Shown here in pieces: positions 19,657 through 29,738 of a DNA stretch of 64,000 nt; position 1 is the first letter of the stretch; every line of letters starts with the position of its first letter. A program made the position numbers and the translations under genes. The notes beneath the pieces were generated by a model that was given only the letters and a program-made list of their open reading frames with translations, made no database searches and was not told where the DNA came from. The stretch is from Acinetobacter lanii (GTDB lineage Bacteria > Pseudomonadota > Gammaproteobacteria > Pseudomonadales > Moraxellaceae). The stretch is taken from contig NZ_CP049916.1 of the NCBI RefSeq assembly GCF_011578285.1, positions 3,038,001 to 3,102,000 on the forward strand, read 5' to 3'.

Positions 19657-20562
19657 TTGTGCGGATAGTTGTTGCGCTAAACTGTCTTTTCGAAACCAAC
19701 GCCACGGTTGTAGCGCCCCCACACCCATACCAAGCAAACCACAGACGATGGCTAGACTTAATGGCTCACCTAACAATGGAACGGCAATGATCGCGGCGAT
19801 AAATGGCGCAAGCGTGACGATACTACCCGCCTTAAATGCGCCCAGTCGCTTAATCGCTTCAATATAGGTTAAGGTCGCCACAATCACCACAAATATGCCG
19901 TGGAAAATCGTTTGCATCATCAGATGTGGCAATTCAACCTCTGCCAAATGTTTCGGGAAAAACAGTAAATAAATGGGTACATAAACAATCGCCGACCAAA
20001 TCGCTACACCCGACATGGCATGCCATGCGGAGATTTTCCATTGTCTAAGTAAAACCGTGAAAATTCCCCACCACATTGCACTGATAAAAAACAGCGCATC
20101 ACCGAAGCTAAACGCCACACCCGTCGCCTGATACATCAGCACACTCATCAGCAGGATTGAACAAACCATGATGATGAGGCTGAGCCAAGTATGTCGGTCA
20201 AAGGGTTGTTTAAACAGAATCCAAGCCGCTACAGCGGTACATAAGGGAATACAGCCATTCAAAAAAATCGCGGCATGGGCTGCAGGCACATAATGAAAAG
20301 CGCTGTAGCAGGTGAGGCAATATGCCACACCACCGAGCATCGCCAAGATAAAAGGCTCTTTCTTAAATAGGAATGCGGTGTCTTTTTTATAGAGCAGAAT
20401 CGGCATTAAAATACAAAATGCCAAAAGAAAGCGTAACGCCGTGATGTCCCACGGGCTGATATGCCAAAGCGCATTCAGCCGTGAGGTAATGGTGAATCCT
20501 CCCCAAATACACATGGTAATTGCAACGAAGGCATACCCTTGGTACCGAGCAGGAATCATCAT
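19642..20562 (-). CDS. EamA/DMT-family membrane transporter
   Basis: 306 residues with ten predicted hydrophobic segments arranged as two EamA repeats (~10-140 and ~155-285). Typical features are the Trp/Gly-rich first helix (ICIWGGFTITSRLNALWHIS) and the second-repeat end TLAPFIAAIIAVPLLGEPL. DMT proteins export or import small metabolites; the substrate cannot be read from sequence. Single gene, convergent with coaE. The C-terminus overlaps the shared terminator. Confidence 0.88.
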   Translation of the reverse strand: MMIPARYQGYAFVAITMCIWGGFTITSRLNALWHISPWDITALRFLLAFCILMPILLYKKDTAFLFKKEPFILAMLGGVAYCLTCYSAFHYVPAAHAAIFLNGCIPLCTAVAAWILFKQPFDRHTWLSLIIMVCSILLMSVLMYQATGVAFSFGDALFFISAMWWGIFTVLLRQWKISAWHAMSGVAIWSAIVYVPIYLLFFPKHLAEVELPHLMMQTIFHGIFVVIVATLTYIEAIKRLGAFKAGSIVTLAPFIAAIIAVPLLGEPLSLAIVCGLLGMGVGALQPWRWFRKDSLAQQLSAQKKQS

Positions 20563-20609
20563 GTATATCTCTTTTTTAACTTAAGCTTGGTGGTCGTTTT
20601 AAACCCAAG

Positions 20610-21359
20610 TTATTTGACGTTACGTTGACGGCAGGCTTCATACAGCGCCATACCCGTTGCCACACTAACATTCAGACTTTGCAAATTACCATTCATCGGG
20701 ATATAGACTTTCTGGTCACACTGCGACTGAGTGATCGGACGTAACCCGGTATCTTCAGCCCCCATAATAATCGCGATAGGCCCAGTTAAATCACAGTCTT
20801 GGATTGGTAGCGCTTGTTCATCCAACATGGTACCGATCACGCGCACATTAAATTCATCTTTAATGTTGCTGAGTGTACGTGCCAAATTGGTCACTTGAAT
20901 AAACTTCACTTTTTCTGCACCACCGGCTGCCACTTTACGTGCAGTTGGGGTTAAGCCCACTGCGCGGTCACGAGGCACAACCACGGCATCAACACCCATC
21001 GCTGCTGCGGTACGAATACATGCGCCCAAGTTATGTGGGTCGGTAATTTGATCGAGCGCCAGCAACATCACATTGCTGTTGGCTTTCAATAAATCTTCTA
21101 AATCACGTTCATTCAAAGTCGGATGCGGACGCACAGCTGCCACCACGCCTTGATGGAACGGTTGACCGGCTAATTTTTCCAAGCTGTCACGACTGGCTTT
21201 CTGAATGCTCACCCCAAACGGATCAGCCAATTCAAAAATACGTTTTAAACGCGCATCATCACGACCTTTTAAAGCAAATAATGTTAAAACGCGTTCAGGT
21301 TCTAACTCCAATAATGACTCCACAGAATGAATGCCATAATAATATTCGGGCTTCGCCAT
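20610..21359 (-). CDS. rlmB: 23S rRNA (guanosine-2'-O-)-methyltransferase RlmB
   Basis: 249 residues. SpoU-type SPOUT methyltransferase modifying 23S rRNA (G2251 in E. coli). N-terminal RNA-binding domain (YYGIHSVESLLE), then knot-fold motifs 1-3: LDQITDPHNLGACIRTA, GAEDTGLRP and IPMNGNLQSLNVSVA. GAGGT five bases before ATG 21359 supports that start; a longer ORF to 21425 is unlikely. Confidence 0.93.
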   Translation of the reverse strand: MAKPEYYYGIHSVESLLELEPERVLTLFALKGRDDARLKRIFELADPFGVSIQKASRDSLEKLAGQPFHQGVVAAVRPHPTLNERDLEDLLKANSNVMLLALDQITDPHNLGACIRTAAAMGVDAVVVPRDRAVGLTPTARKVAAGGAEKVKFIQVTNLARTLSNIKDEFNVRVIGTMLDEQALPIQDCDLTGPIAIIMGAEDTGLRPITQSQCDQKVYIPMNGNLQSLNVSVATGMALYEACRQRNVK

Positions 21360-21501
21360 GAACGACCTCAATTGATTTGATTTAAAAAATGAAGAAAACA
21401 GAAATGAAAAATCCCGCAAAGCCAACTTTACAGGATTTAAGATGAGGTCTAGTTTAACCGATTTGGCTTAAAATTTCTTGACCTAATTCAGTCTAGACGA
21501 C

Positions 21502-21825
21502 TTAGCCTTCTAAATGGCACACGTAATCTAAAACATCATCGGTTTCAATTTTGAATTTGCTGTTGCCCGGTACATAAAAAGACTGACCTGCACGGAACAA
21601 TTCACTTTCTTCGCTGTCGGCGATTTTCACGCGACATTCACCTGAAATAATTTCCATACGTTCAGGCACATGCGTTTCAAAAGTTAGCGCTTGCTCAGTT
21701 GGCAGAATCACACCCAATGTCTTTTTTGTACCGTCTTCGAATTGCACGGTATGACTAATACATGTACCGCCAAAATATACATTTGATTTTTTTACTACAG
21801 ATACATGGTGAAATTGTGAATTCAT
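21502..21825 (-). CDS. ppnP: Pyrimidine/purine nucleoside phosphorylase PpnP
   Basis: 107 residues, one cupin domain (formerly UPF0345/YaiE). PpnP cleaves several nucleosides with phosphate. Signatures: [22 protein letters not shown] and the late [16 protein letters not shown] seven bases before ATG 21825 sets the start. Single gene, no operon partner. Confidence 0.92.
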   Translation of the reverse strand: MNSQFHHVSVVKKSNVYFGGTCISHTVQFEDGTKKTLGVILPTEQALTFETHVPERMEIISGECRVKIADSEESELFRAGQSFYVPGNSKFKIETDDVLDYVCHLEG

Positions 21826-21895
21826 GCGTATTCTCCAAATAATGCGCATTGTTTAAATTTTAACGACTGTAGTTTAATTGTGCAGATCAAACTAA

Positions 21896-23212
21896 TCAAT
21901 CAATGTTTTCAGTTGCATAGATATGCAGAGTATAGGTCTTGGCTTCGAGTTTTTGGGCATAGCTACGGGGCAATTCCACCTCTATTGTTCGATTTGGTAA
22001 CACCTGACTGCGATAACGACACATATCATTCCCCTGCTCATCTCTGAGCACCCATTCCACCTCTGAGACCTCAGGCAAGCTGACATCGGCCAGCACCTCA
22101 GAAGAACCCTCATTCATCCCGACATGAAACTGACTCAAATTTTCATACGCTTTGCTCTGCTTCGCTGTTGGAAATGGCAAACCCTCAAGATCAAAACCCT
22201 GACTATCATGGATCATCACACTTTGTGAAAGCGTTGGCCAAATTTGATTTCTCAGATAATGCTGATCGGCAACGCGCTTGCTCAAATAGTTGCCTGAAGC
22301 AACATAGTCTTGAATATCTTGTGCCAAGTCTTGGAACACGCCATTAAAACCGCCCCACATGCCTGCCAATACCAGCTCAGTATGCGAATAGAAGTCATGC
22401 ATACAATGGAACCATTTGTCACTCGCCAACCATTCATCTACGGCGGCACGCTCACGATAAGACACCAATGAATCGGCATCCCGCACCAAGAAGCAATTGA
22501 CTGTGGGATCATTCATCACCCAAAATCGCCAAAATAGTCCAGATACCGCTTTCTGTGCGTCATTGACTTGAATCACCTGCGCACCTTTGTCTTTTAAACG
22601 TTGCTGAATATTTTGCGGCACCGAATCATCGACATAAAAACGACAGGTCCATTCTGGGTAAATTTCTTGGGTTAAATCCAAATTCAGCACAGCGGTTTCA
22701 CAATAACGGGGTAAAGCCCCAAACAACGAATAGGCAATGATATTTTCTTGAGGATGATTCGGATTAAAACGCGGACGCAACAATGGAATCGGTTGTTTGG
22801 GTTGATGGGCGACCTGTTGTTTTTTTGCGTTTAAGGCCAAATGACCATATTTTTTCATCTCTTCAGTTTTAGTCAGAAAATGACAGGTTTCAGTTAAGCC
22901 ATCATAAATATTCGGATCGACCTTGCCTTGACTATATTCAATCGCTTTTAAATAACGCTGATAGGCTTTCTCATAACGCTTTAACTTCAGTTCAGTGTAG
23001 GCCATATCCATTAAGATCGGCGCATGCGTGGGCACCAATTTAAAGGCAGCTAAGATCTGTGCATAGGCCGCTTCATAATCCTGTTTGGCCAAAGCCGCCC
23101 GAAAACCTTTGGAGGCCGCATCCAACTTTTTATTCAAGTTCACTGAAGCTTGTGCATGTAGATTTTTTTTATGGGGCGCTACAGGGAGCGGCAGTTTCAT
23201 TTTCATGGTCAT
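21896..23212 (-). CDS. TPR domain fused to a GT-A-like glycosyltransferase domain
   Basis: 438 residues, no signal peptide. Residues ~30-130 hold three TPR-like helical repeats (AALAKQDYEAAYAQIL; LMDMAYTELKLKRYEKAYQR). Residues ~155-340 look like a GT-A fold: IAYSLFGALPRY, a DxD candidate in VRDADS (D245/D247), an RER at 253-255, GMWGG (284-288), DQHYL (316-320) and IHDS (334-337). A beta-rich C-terminal part (~355-438) is unrecognised. The motif order recalls proteins with RDxDS, GmWG and DQ-L elements, so sugar transfer is likely but acceptor and donor are unknown. The gene stands alone, divergent from recN. TPR plus GT suggests protein glycosylation, which is inference only. Confidence 0.65.
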   Translation of the reverse strand: MTMKMKLPLPVAPHKKNLHAQASVNLNKKLDAASKGFRAALAKQDYEAAYAQILAAFKLVPTHAPILMDMAYTELKLKRYEKAYQRYLKAIEYSQGKVDPNIYDGLTETCHFLTKTEEMKKYGHLALNAKKQQVAHQPKQPIPLLRPRFNPNHPQENIIAYSLFGALPRYCETAVLNLDLTQEIYPEWTCRFYVDDSVPQNIQQRLKDKGAQVIQVNDAQKAVSGLFWRFWVMNDPTVNCFLVRDADSLVSYRERAAVDEWLASDKWFHCMHDFYSHTELVLAGMWGGFNGVFQDLAQDIQDYVASGNYLSKRVADQHYLRNQIWPTLSQSVMIHDSQGFDLEGLPFPTAKQSKAYENLSQFHVGMNEGSSEVLADVSLPEVSEVEWVLRDEQGNDMCRYRSQVLPNRTIEVELPRSYAQKLEAKTYTLHIYATENID

Positions 23213-23320
23213 TTTACGTTAGAATTATTGGTATAGACTTATATTAGAATATTTAGTGACTTGTGACAAAAACAAAAGTTCACTATCTTAGAACCTCACT
23301 TTCGCAGCTTGGATGCGTTT

Positions 23321-24994
23321 ATGCTGACACACTTAAATCTGATCAATTTTGCTTTAGCCGATAATCTTGCAATTGATATTGAACAAGGCTTCAATGTCCT
23401 GACAGGTGAAACCGGTGCAGGTAAATCGCTGCTACTCGATGCTCTGTCGGCATGTTTAGGCGAGCGTACGGACACCAATTATGTCCGTTATGGATCAGAC
23501 AAAGCCGATGTCACTGCCGTGTTTAGCTATCAAGAACATAGTCCTGAAGCAGAATGGTTAAAAACCCATGAACTGGATGATGAATCCGGTGAGATTCATT
23601 TACGTCGGGTGATTTTTGCCACCGGACGCAGCAAAGCATGGATTAACGGCCGTCCAAGCAGCTTATCTGAACTCAAAGAACTCGGACGCTTGCTAGTACA
23701 ACTGTACAGTCAGCACAGCCAACAGCAACTGTTAGAACCGCCTTATCCCAAACATTGGCTTGACCGTTACAGTAATTTTGGCGCGCATACCCAAGCGGTG
23801 AAAGACAGTTATACCACTTGGCAAAGCCATATTCGACAGCATCAAGCCGCTTTGGATGCGCAAGCCACCCGTCTGCAAAAAATTGACAGCTTAACGCTAC
23901 AACTTGAAGAACTCGAGGATGTGGTTCAGGTCGATTATAAAGAGATTGAGCAAGAGTTTGATCGGCTCAGCCACCATGAACACATCATGTTGGACTGTGG
24001 TTATGCCGTGAATGCCTTGGACGAAGCAGAGCAAAACATTAATCAAGAAATTTCAGCCATCATTCGTCGCTTAGAAAGTCATGCCGGACGCAGTGAACAA
24101 CTGTCTGAAATTTACAATTCATTGGTCAATGCACAAAGTGAGCTCGATGATGCCAGTGCTAATTTAAAACAATTTATTGATCGTCAAAGTTTTGACCCAG
24201 AGCGTATGGAAGAACTGAACGGGCAGTTGGAAATTTTCCATCGTTTGGGACGTAAATACCGCGCGCAACCGGAAGATTTAAAACAACTGTTTGAAGACTG
24301 GCAAGCAGAACTCGAACAACTGAATCAACTCGAAGACCCTGAAACCTTGGCGGAACAAGTACAGCAGTCGCATCAAGTGTTTTTGGAAAAAGCCCAACAT
24401 TTGGATGAGATTCGCCGTGAAGCCGCTGAACCTTTGGCGAAAAAGCTCACCGAACAAGTCAAACAACTGGCGCTTCCTGAGGCCTATTTCGAATTTAAGT
24501 TTGAGCCATTGGAGCAACCTTCTGCGGAAGGCTTTAGCTTTATTCAACTGCTGTTTACCGCCAACAAAGGTATTCCTGCACAGCCTTTAGGCCGTGTCGC
24601 CTCAGGTGGTGAGTTATCGCGAATTGCGCTCGTGATGCAAGTGATGAACGCGGAAAAAACCGAAGCGGAAGTCTTGGTCTTTGACGAAATTGATGTCGGG
24701 ATCAGTGGCGGGACGGCTGAAATTGTCGGTCGTCTTTTGGCGGGATTGGGTCAACATGTACAAATTCTGTGTATTACCCATCAGGCGCAAGTGGCAGCAC
24801 AATCGGATCAGCATTTATTGGTGAAAAAACTGCAAACCGATCCTGCCAGCAGTACCATTTTTGCCTTGGAAGAAGATGGCCGTATTGATGAATTGGCACG
24901 TATGACTGGAGGGGTTGAAATCAGTGAAACCACCTTGCAACATGCCAAACAACTGCGTCAATTAAAATTTCAAAGTGTGAATAGCGGCTCTTAA
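23321..24994 (+). CDS. recN: DNA repair protein RecN
   Basis: 557 residues, SMC-like ATPase acting in double-strand break repair. Walker A GETGAGKS lies near residue 35; a central coiled coil spans ~150-370; the ABC signature ASGGELSRIALV and Walker B VLVFDEIDVGISGG are near the C-terminus. Start ATG 23321 gives the family N-terminus MLTHL; TTG 23309 is less likely. No LexA-type box was recognised upstream, consistent with Acinetobacter lacking LexA. Confidence 0.96.
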   Translation: MLTHLNLINFALADNLAIDIEQGFNVLTGETGAGKSLLLDALSACLGERTDTNYVRYGSDKADVTAVFSYQEHSPEAEWLKTHELDDESGEIHLRRVIFATGRSKAWINGRPSSLSELKELGRLLVQLYSQHSQQQLLEPPYPKHWLDRYSNFGAHTQAVKDSYTTWQSHIRQHQAALDAQATRLQKIDSLTLQLEELEDVVQVDYKEIEQEFDRLSHHEHIMLDCGYAVNALDEAEQNINQEISAIIRRLESHAGRSEQLSEIYNSLVNAQSELDDASANLKQFIDRQSFDPERMEELNGQLEIFHRLGRKYRAQPEDLKQLFEDWQAELEQLNQLEDPETLAEQVQQSHQVFLEKAQHLDEIRREAAEPLAKKLTEQVKQLALPEAYFEFKFEPLEQPSAEGFSFIQLLFTANKGIPAQPLGRVASGGELSRIALVMQVMNAEKTEAEVLVFDEIDVGISGGTAEIVGRLLAGLGQHVQILCITHQAQVAAQSDQHLLVKKLQTDPASSTIFALEEDGRIDELARMTGGVEISETTLQHAKQLRQLKFQSVNSGS

Positions 24995-25040
24995 GCTTGT
25001 TAAACCATCTGTTCTTAAACGACAGTGGATTCATCATGCG

Positions 25041-25085
25041 ATTCACCTCTCTTGAATTCACCCCTCTTGAATTCACCTGTCTTGA
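25041..25085 (+). repeat. Three tandem 15-bp repeats
   Basis: Units ATTCACCTCTCTTGA, ATTCACCCCTCTTGA and ATTCACCTGTCTTGA run head to tail in the recN-yqgE gap and differ at one or two positions. No ORF or hairpin is associated. Confidence 0.85.
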
Positions 25086-25275
25086 TCAAAGAAGGAGAGC
25101 GGTTTAGATTTAAATGCGCATGATGCTTGTTTTAAACCGATAAAGCCCACAAATAAAGATTGTTGATTCAAGATCAGTGACGTATGTTATAACTGTAACA
25201 TTCAATAAAAAACTAAAAGCATGATTTAAAATTCGTTTTATTGACGATTCATTCACGAGAAGGAGCAGCCATTCG

Positions 25276-25830
25276 GTGAGCAAACAATTTCTGACCCATC
25301 GTTGTCTAATCGCCCCACCTGACTTGGCAGATGATTTCTTTGCCAATACTGTGGTTTATATTGCTCGACATGATGAAGAAGGTGCTCAAGGCATTATTAT
25401 CAATCGCCCAACCAACATCCAAGTCAAAGAACTGTTAAATGATCTCGACATTGAAGCCGATCATGTCAATCCGCATGCGGTGTTACAAGGTGGGCCTTTA
25501 CGTCCTGAAGCTGGCTTTGTGCTGCATACCGGTCAACCGACATGGCATTCCTCCATTGCAGTCGGGGAAAACCTGTGTATTACCACCAGTAAAGATATTT
25601 TAGATGCAATTGCTCAAAATCAAGGCGTTGGTAATTATCAAATTGCTTTAGGCTATACCAGTTGGGGCAAAAACCAACTCGAAGATGAGATGGCTCGTGG
25701 AGACTGGCTCATTTGCGATTCCGACATGGATTTAATTTTTAACTTACCTTATGACGATCGCTGGGATGCAGCCTTTAAAAAAATTGGCATAGATCGGACT
25801 TGGTTATCTTCAGAGATTGGACATGCCTGA
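25276..25830 (+). CDS. YqgE/AlgH family protein
   Basis: 184 residues, start GTG. The family block [29 protein letters not shown] and later [15 protein letters not shown] identify YqgE (UPF0301, also called AlgH). The biochemical role is not settled. It overlaps ruvX by eight bases, a pairing conserved across proteobacteria that suggests coupled translation. AGGAG lies ten bases before the GTG. Confidence 0.92.
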   Translation: MSKQFLTHRCLIAPPDLADDFFANTVVYIARHDEEGAQGIIINRPTNIQVKELLNDLDIEADHVNPHAVLQGGPLRPEAGFVLHTGQPTWHSSIAVGENLCITTSKDILDAIAQNQGVGNYQIALGYTSWGKNQLEDEMARGDWLICDSDMDLIFNLPYDDRWDAAFKKIGIDRTWLSSEIGHA

Positions 25831-26263
25831 TACCCAGCCACAACTGATTATGGCTTTTGATTTTGGTACACAAAAAACCGGCATGGCGGTGGGCTCTTCC
25901 CTCATTGAAAGTGCCACCCCACTTGCGTTACTCCCAATGAAAGATGGCATCCCGAATTGGGATGAATTGCTGAAAATCGTGAAACAGCATCAACCGAATC
26001 TATTCTTGGTCGGTTTGCCACTGAATATGGATGACAGTGAATCTGAATTGTCGGCACGGGCACGCAAATTTGCGCGTCGTCTACGTCATCAGACCAACAT
26101 CACCACCTGGATGGTCGATGAACGTCTGACCACACGTGAAGCGCGTGATGAACTGGATCATTATCAAGCGCAAGGGCGTGGCAGGAAACTCTCTGCCGAC
26201 AGTATTGCCGCAGCCTTATTTATTGAAAGTTGGTATCGCAACTCTGAAGGGATTAGCCCTTAA
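25823..26263 (+). CDS. ruvX: Holliday junction resolvase-like protein RuvX/YqgF
   Basis: 146 residues, RNase H-like fold. Acidic sites are visible in [29 protein letters not shown] and [10 protein letters not shown]. YqgF acts in 16S rRNA 5'-end processing and has been proposed as a junction resolvase. Start ATG 25823 lies inside the end of yqgE; TTG 25817 is an alternative. Ends ahead of a bidirectional terminator. Confidence 0.93.
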   Translation: MPDTQPQLIMAFDFGTQKTGMAVGSSLIESATPLALLPMKDGIPNWDELLKIVKQHQPNLFLVGLPLNMDDSESELSARARKFARRLRHQTNITTWMVDERLTTREARDELDHYQAQGRGRKLSADSIAAALFIESWYRNSEGISP

Positions 26264-26342
26264 TACCTATATCCAAATACGCACATTTAATTTGATGCTC
26301 GAATCACTCAGGATTCAACATCAAGAGCACAGGTCTAAGCAT

Positions 26343-26372
26343 AAAAAAAGCATCCACGAAGGATGCTTTTTT
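26343..26372. terminator. Bidirectional terminator between ruvX and the efflux operon
   Basis: AAAAGCATCC (26346-26355) pairs with GGATGCTTTT (26361-26370), flanked by A- and T-runs. The genes converge here. Confidence 0.87.
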
Positions 26373-26389
26373 TAGCTCATGAAAATGGC

Positions 26390-27400
26390 TTAGTCATCAT
26401 GTTTGGTGAGTACATGCACAGTCGCAGTACGCCCTGCCACAAAGGCCAATTCATTCTTCGGTGCTTCATCCAATACAATACGTACAGGTACACGTTGCGC
26501 CAAACGTACCCAGTTAAAGGTTGGATTGACGTTCGCCAATACACCATTGGTTGAAGTACGTTCACGGTCTTCAATACCCGGTGCAATCCCTTGTACATGC
26601 CCTTTAATGGTTTGCGTATCGCCCATTAAACGGATGCTGACTTTGTCACCAATGTTAATACGGTTGAGTTTGGTTTCTTCGAAATAACCCACGACATACA
26701 GTTTTTTACGATCCAAAATACCGGCAACGCCTTGACCCACTTGTACATAGTTACCGACACGAAGTTCGAAGTTCGACAAGGTGCCATCTTCAGGTGCCAC
26801 CACTTCAGCACGGGTACGGTTCAATTCAGCCAAGTGTAGTTGACTGGTGGCTGCTTTAATCAACGCTTTTTGCTCGATGATTTTTGCTTTCGCCTGTTCT
26901 ACCGCAGCTTCAAGTTGATGATGCTCAGCATGCTCTTGCTCAACAGTGGTGTTCGCCAAATCTTGCTCTTGTTTCGAAATTGAACCATCGTTAAATTTCG
27001 AATAACGCTCAGCAGTACGTTGAGCAAATTCAGTAGTGACATGGGACTTTCTGACATTAGCTTCAGCAGCAGCTAATTCAGCCTCTGCCGCCTCTAAAGT
27101 CGATTTGTATTTGGCAATCTCAGCTTTGGCATTTTCAACGGCCAATTCTTGACGCGCCAAATCGACACGGAACAACACCTGACCTTTTTTCACGGTTTGG
27201 TTATCATGCACCAACACTTCTGTCACCAAGCCGGCAATATCTGAAGAAATTTTCATGACATCGCCACGCACACGTGCATCTCGAGTCCAAGGTACTGAAT
27301 TGTAATAATTCCATAGATTGAACACAGCAAAAACTGCGATGAGTGCTGTCACCAGTAAAACCAAGGGCCGAATCATTTTACGTGAATCGATAACTTTCAT
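26390..27400 (-). CDS. HlyD/EmrA-type membrane fusion protein
   Basis: 336 residues. An N-terminal membrane helix (LVLLVTALIAVFAVFNLW) precedes the biotinyl-lipoyl half ARVRGDVMKISSDIAGLV, a long alpha-helical hairpin (~85-190), the second lipoyl half VVAPEDGTLSNF and a beta-barrel domain. This is the periplasmic adaptor of an AaeA/EmrA-like efflux system, linking the inner-membrane FUSC protein to the outer membrane. Third gene of the FUSC-DUF1656-HlyD operon. Start M27400 is preferred over the GTG at 27412. Confidence 0.9.
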   Translation of the reverse strand: MKVIDSRKMIRPLVLLVTALIAVFAVFNLWNYYNSVPWTRDARVRGDVMKISSDIAGLVTEVLVHDNQTVKKGQVLFRVDLARQELAVENAKAEIAKYKSTLEAAEAELAAAEANVRKSHVTTEFAQRTAERYSKFNDGSISKQEQDLANTTVEQEHAEHHQLEAAVEQAKAKIIEQKALIKAATSQLHLAELNRTRAEVVAPEDGTLSNFELRVGNYVQVGQGVAGILDRKKLYVVGYFEETKLNRINIGDKVSIRLMGDTQTIKGHVQGIAPGIEDRERTSTNGVLANVNPTFNWVRLAQRVPVRIVLDEAPKNELAFVAGRTATVHVLTKHDD

Positions 27401-27448
27401 ACGGTTACTCACTCATACTCAAAAAATAACTCATGGAACTGCTACGCA

Positions 27449-27655
27449 TTAGAAACCACTCCAAACAAAGCCCCAATGCACGAGCAACAACAGCACGAGG
27501 TAAAGACAAAAATTAAATAGACCTAAAAATGCATCTGAACCCTGATCCATCCATTTATCGGTGTATCGAATCACGATCAGCATCAGGATATAGGCCACCA
27601 AGCCTTGGATTAACAGTGTCGGGACATAGACACCATAAACGTTAAACTCACCCAT
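27449..27655 (-). CDS. DUF1656 (AaeX-like) small membrane protein
   Basis: 68 residues with two membrane helices (LLIQGLVAYILMLIVIRY and FCLYLVLLLLVHWGFVW). DUF1656 proteins such as AaeX always accompany AaeAB-type aromatic-acid efflux systems; their role is unknown. It starts one base after the FUSC stop, so it is translated with it. Confidence 0.88.
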   Translation of the reverse strand: MGEFNVYGVYVPTLLIQGLVAYILMLIVIRYTDKWMDQGSDAFLGLFNFCLYLVLLLLVHWGFVWSGF

Positions 27656-27656
27656 G

Positions 27657-29738
27657 TTACGCCACCTGAAGCGGTTGATTCACAGGTTCAGCACGAATAG
27701 AACGGCATAAACTACTACGAATATTGTTTAAAGAAATCTGTAAGCGTTGCGCAATATCGGCATCTTCATAGTTGCTCGATTGCGCTAAGATCAGACTCAT
27801 CTGATCAATCAAATTTTGACGTAACATTTCATGTTCTAGGTGAAGTTGTTTAGAGCGGAAGTAATCATCGAGCAACTGTTGTAGGTGCGCTAGATTTTGC
27901 GTCAGTATATGCTCTTGTGGCATCTTTATCAGCAATTCATTCAATCGCGTCAGATCAATCACCGCACTCACCTCGATCAATGATAAATTAATTTCACGCT
28001 TCAATTCTTCAGACTGCACTTGTTTGGTGTTTAAAATCCCAATACGGTCGAGCATGCTGCACAGTTGGGTTTTAAATTCTAGACCAAAGGGCAAATACAT
28101 GGTTTCGCGTACTGACTTGTAATGCAAGGTTAAAATCCGAGTTGCGGTAATATCCGGCGACATGGCGCGAACAAAATAAATCACCACTGCAGCAATAAAC
28201 GGCCCAAAGAAATTGGCAATTGAACCATCAAAAGATGCAATCTGATCCAGCACATACTCATTTTGCAAGTTTAATTCCATAATCGTACACATCAACAAAG
28301 GCAGTGCCAATGACGACAAGGGCGGATGTGGAAATAAACTCACACAGAAAATGATAAACGGCGACAACACCAATGCCAGTTGCCAAAACTCAGTCACATA
28401 AGGCAACACGCCAAAGGCATAAATAAACACCACCACCGCCGTATAAAACGTCGCACGAATAAAGATTTTCAGTGCCGGTACTGGGTTATCCATCGCTGCC
28501 ATGATACACACGCAGATCGAGGTCAGTGATGCCACCATATAACCGTACTTCCAACCGGTGATAATCCACATCGAACCTGCAATAAAAATCGCAAGGAATG
28601 CCGAAATCCCACCACGCACCGCCACACCATAGTCACGGTGCAAACTTGGGTAAGAGGTACTTAAGGACACAATATGTGGCGGTAAGTGCTTCTCACCTTT
28701 TTGAATCAAATACCAAATAATTTTTACGGTTTGCACATTTTGAATGAAATGGCGAATGTCCATTTTCAAACTGTGCAACATCACTTGCTGTTCAGGCAAG
28801 GCCGCTTCAAATACCGCTTCAAAGTCATCATCAAACTGCTGTGGCAACACATTTAAATAGTGTTCAGGCAAGGTGGTACTTTGCAATAGAAAGTGATCGA
28901 CATCTTGCTGTAACACCGCCAATGCCGGACGATAACCTTTATCCATCTCATCCAACTGGGTGAGACGTTCCGAAATCGCCACCAAGTTGGTGGTCAAAAT
29001 CGACAACTGATGCAGCAATTCCTGCAACGGTTTGGTCATGCCTCTAAATTTGGATTTTTCATACCACAGATGCACGGACAATGCGTGAATCTCGGAGGCA
29101 TCACTGTTTACCCGCGCCAACAAAGTGGTGTAATTGGTTTGATGGGTTTCATCACTTAAAATAATACGAAAAAGTTTCTCGGTATCTTGTAAGGTTTTCC
29201 CCACCCGACTTTGCAGTACCGGCCCAATATGCACGGGGAAAATCGTAGCAGACACCACTGCACTACACACCACACCAATGGAGATCTCAATAAAGCGACC
29301 CAGCGCCATATCAAAGATACTCTGCTCATTCATATACAGAATGTCATTAAAGGTAATAATGACGACTGTATAACCCGCCAACATAAAGAAATAACTTCGT
29401 GCGGTACGGTCAAGCAAAGAAATGTATAAACAAAAACCCACCCAAGCCGACATGCAGAAAGTAAATAACCACGGCATGTGAATCAAACGTGGGGTCAGAA
29501 TCACCGCCACTGCAGCACCGGTCATGGTGCCCATAATGCGGTAGAAACTTTTGGATGACACCATGCCCGAGTAGGGATTGGCCAACAAGAACACCGTCGC
29601 CATTGCCCACAAAGGATTAGACAAGTCCAATGAAAACGCGATATACAATGCCAAAAGACTGGCAAAGCACGTTTTAGTCGCAAAAATCATGTCCATTTTA
29701 CGTGGACGTAATTCGAGCAATTGCTTGGTTAACAACAT
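27657..29738 (-). CDS. FUSC-family inner-membrane efflux protein (AaeB-like)
   Basis: 693 residues: an N-terminal group of membrane helices (~20-170), a soluble region (~180-370), a second helical group (~375-535) and a C-terminal helical tail. This duplicated plan with N-terminal LELRPRKMDMIFATKTCFA is typical of AaeB/FUSC pumps for aromatic carboxylic acids and related toxic compounds. First gene of the operon with DUF1656 and the adaptor. A divergent IclR-type regulator begins about 490 bases away and is a candidate controller. The substrate is not determined. Confidence 0.9.
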   Translation of the reverse strand: MLLTKQLLELRPRKMDMIFATKTCFASLLALYIAFSLDLSNPLWAMATVFLLANPYSGMVSSKSFYRIMGTMTGAAVAVILTPRLIHMPWLFTFCMSAWVGFCLYISLLDRTARSYFFMLAGYTVVIITFNDILYMNEQSIFDMALGRFIEISIGVVCSAVVSATIFPVHIGPVLQSRVGKTLQDTEKLFRIILSDETHQTNYTTLLARVNSDASEIHALSVHLWYEKSKFRGMTKPLQELLHQLSILTTNLVAISERLTQLDEMDKGYRPALAVLQQDVDHFLLQSTTLPEHYLNVLPQQFDDDFEAVFEAALPEQQVMLHSLKMDIRHFIQNVQTVKIIWYLIQKGEKHLPPHIVSLSTSYPSLHRDYGVAVRGGISAFLAIFIAGSMWIITGWKYGYMVASLTSICVCIMAAMDNPVPALKIFIRATFYTAVVVFIYAFGVLPYVTEFWQLALVLSPFIIFCVSLFPHPPLSSLALPLLMCTIMELNLQNEYVLDQIASFDGSIANFFGPFIAAVVIYFVRAMSPDITATRILTLHYKSVRETMYLPFGLEFKTQLCSMLDRIGILNTKQVQSEELKREINLSLIEVSAVIDLTRLNELLIKMPQEHILTQNLAHLQQLLDDYFRSKQLHLEHEMLRQNLIDQMSLILAQSSNYEDADIAQRLQISLNNIRSSLCRSIRAEPVNQPLQVA

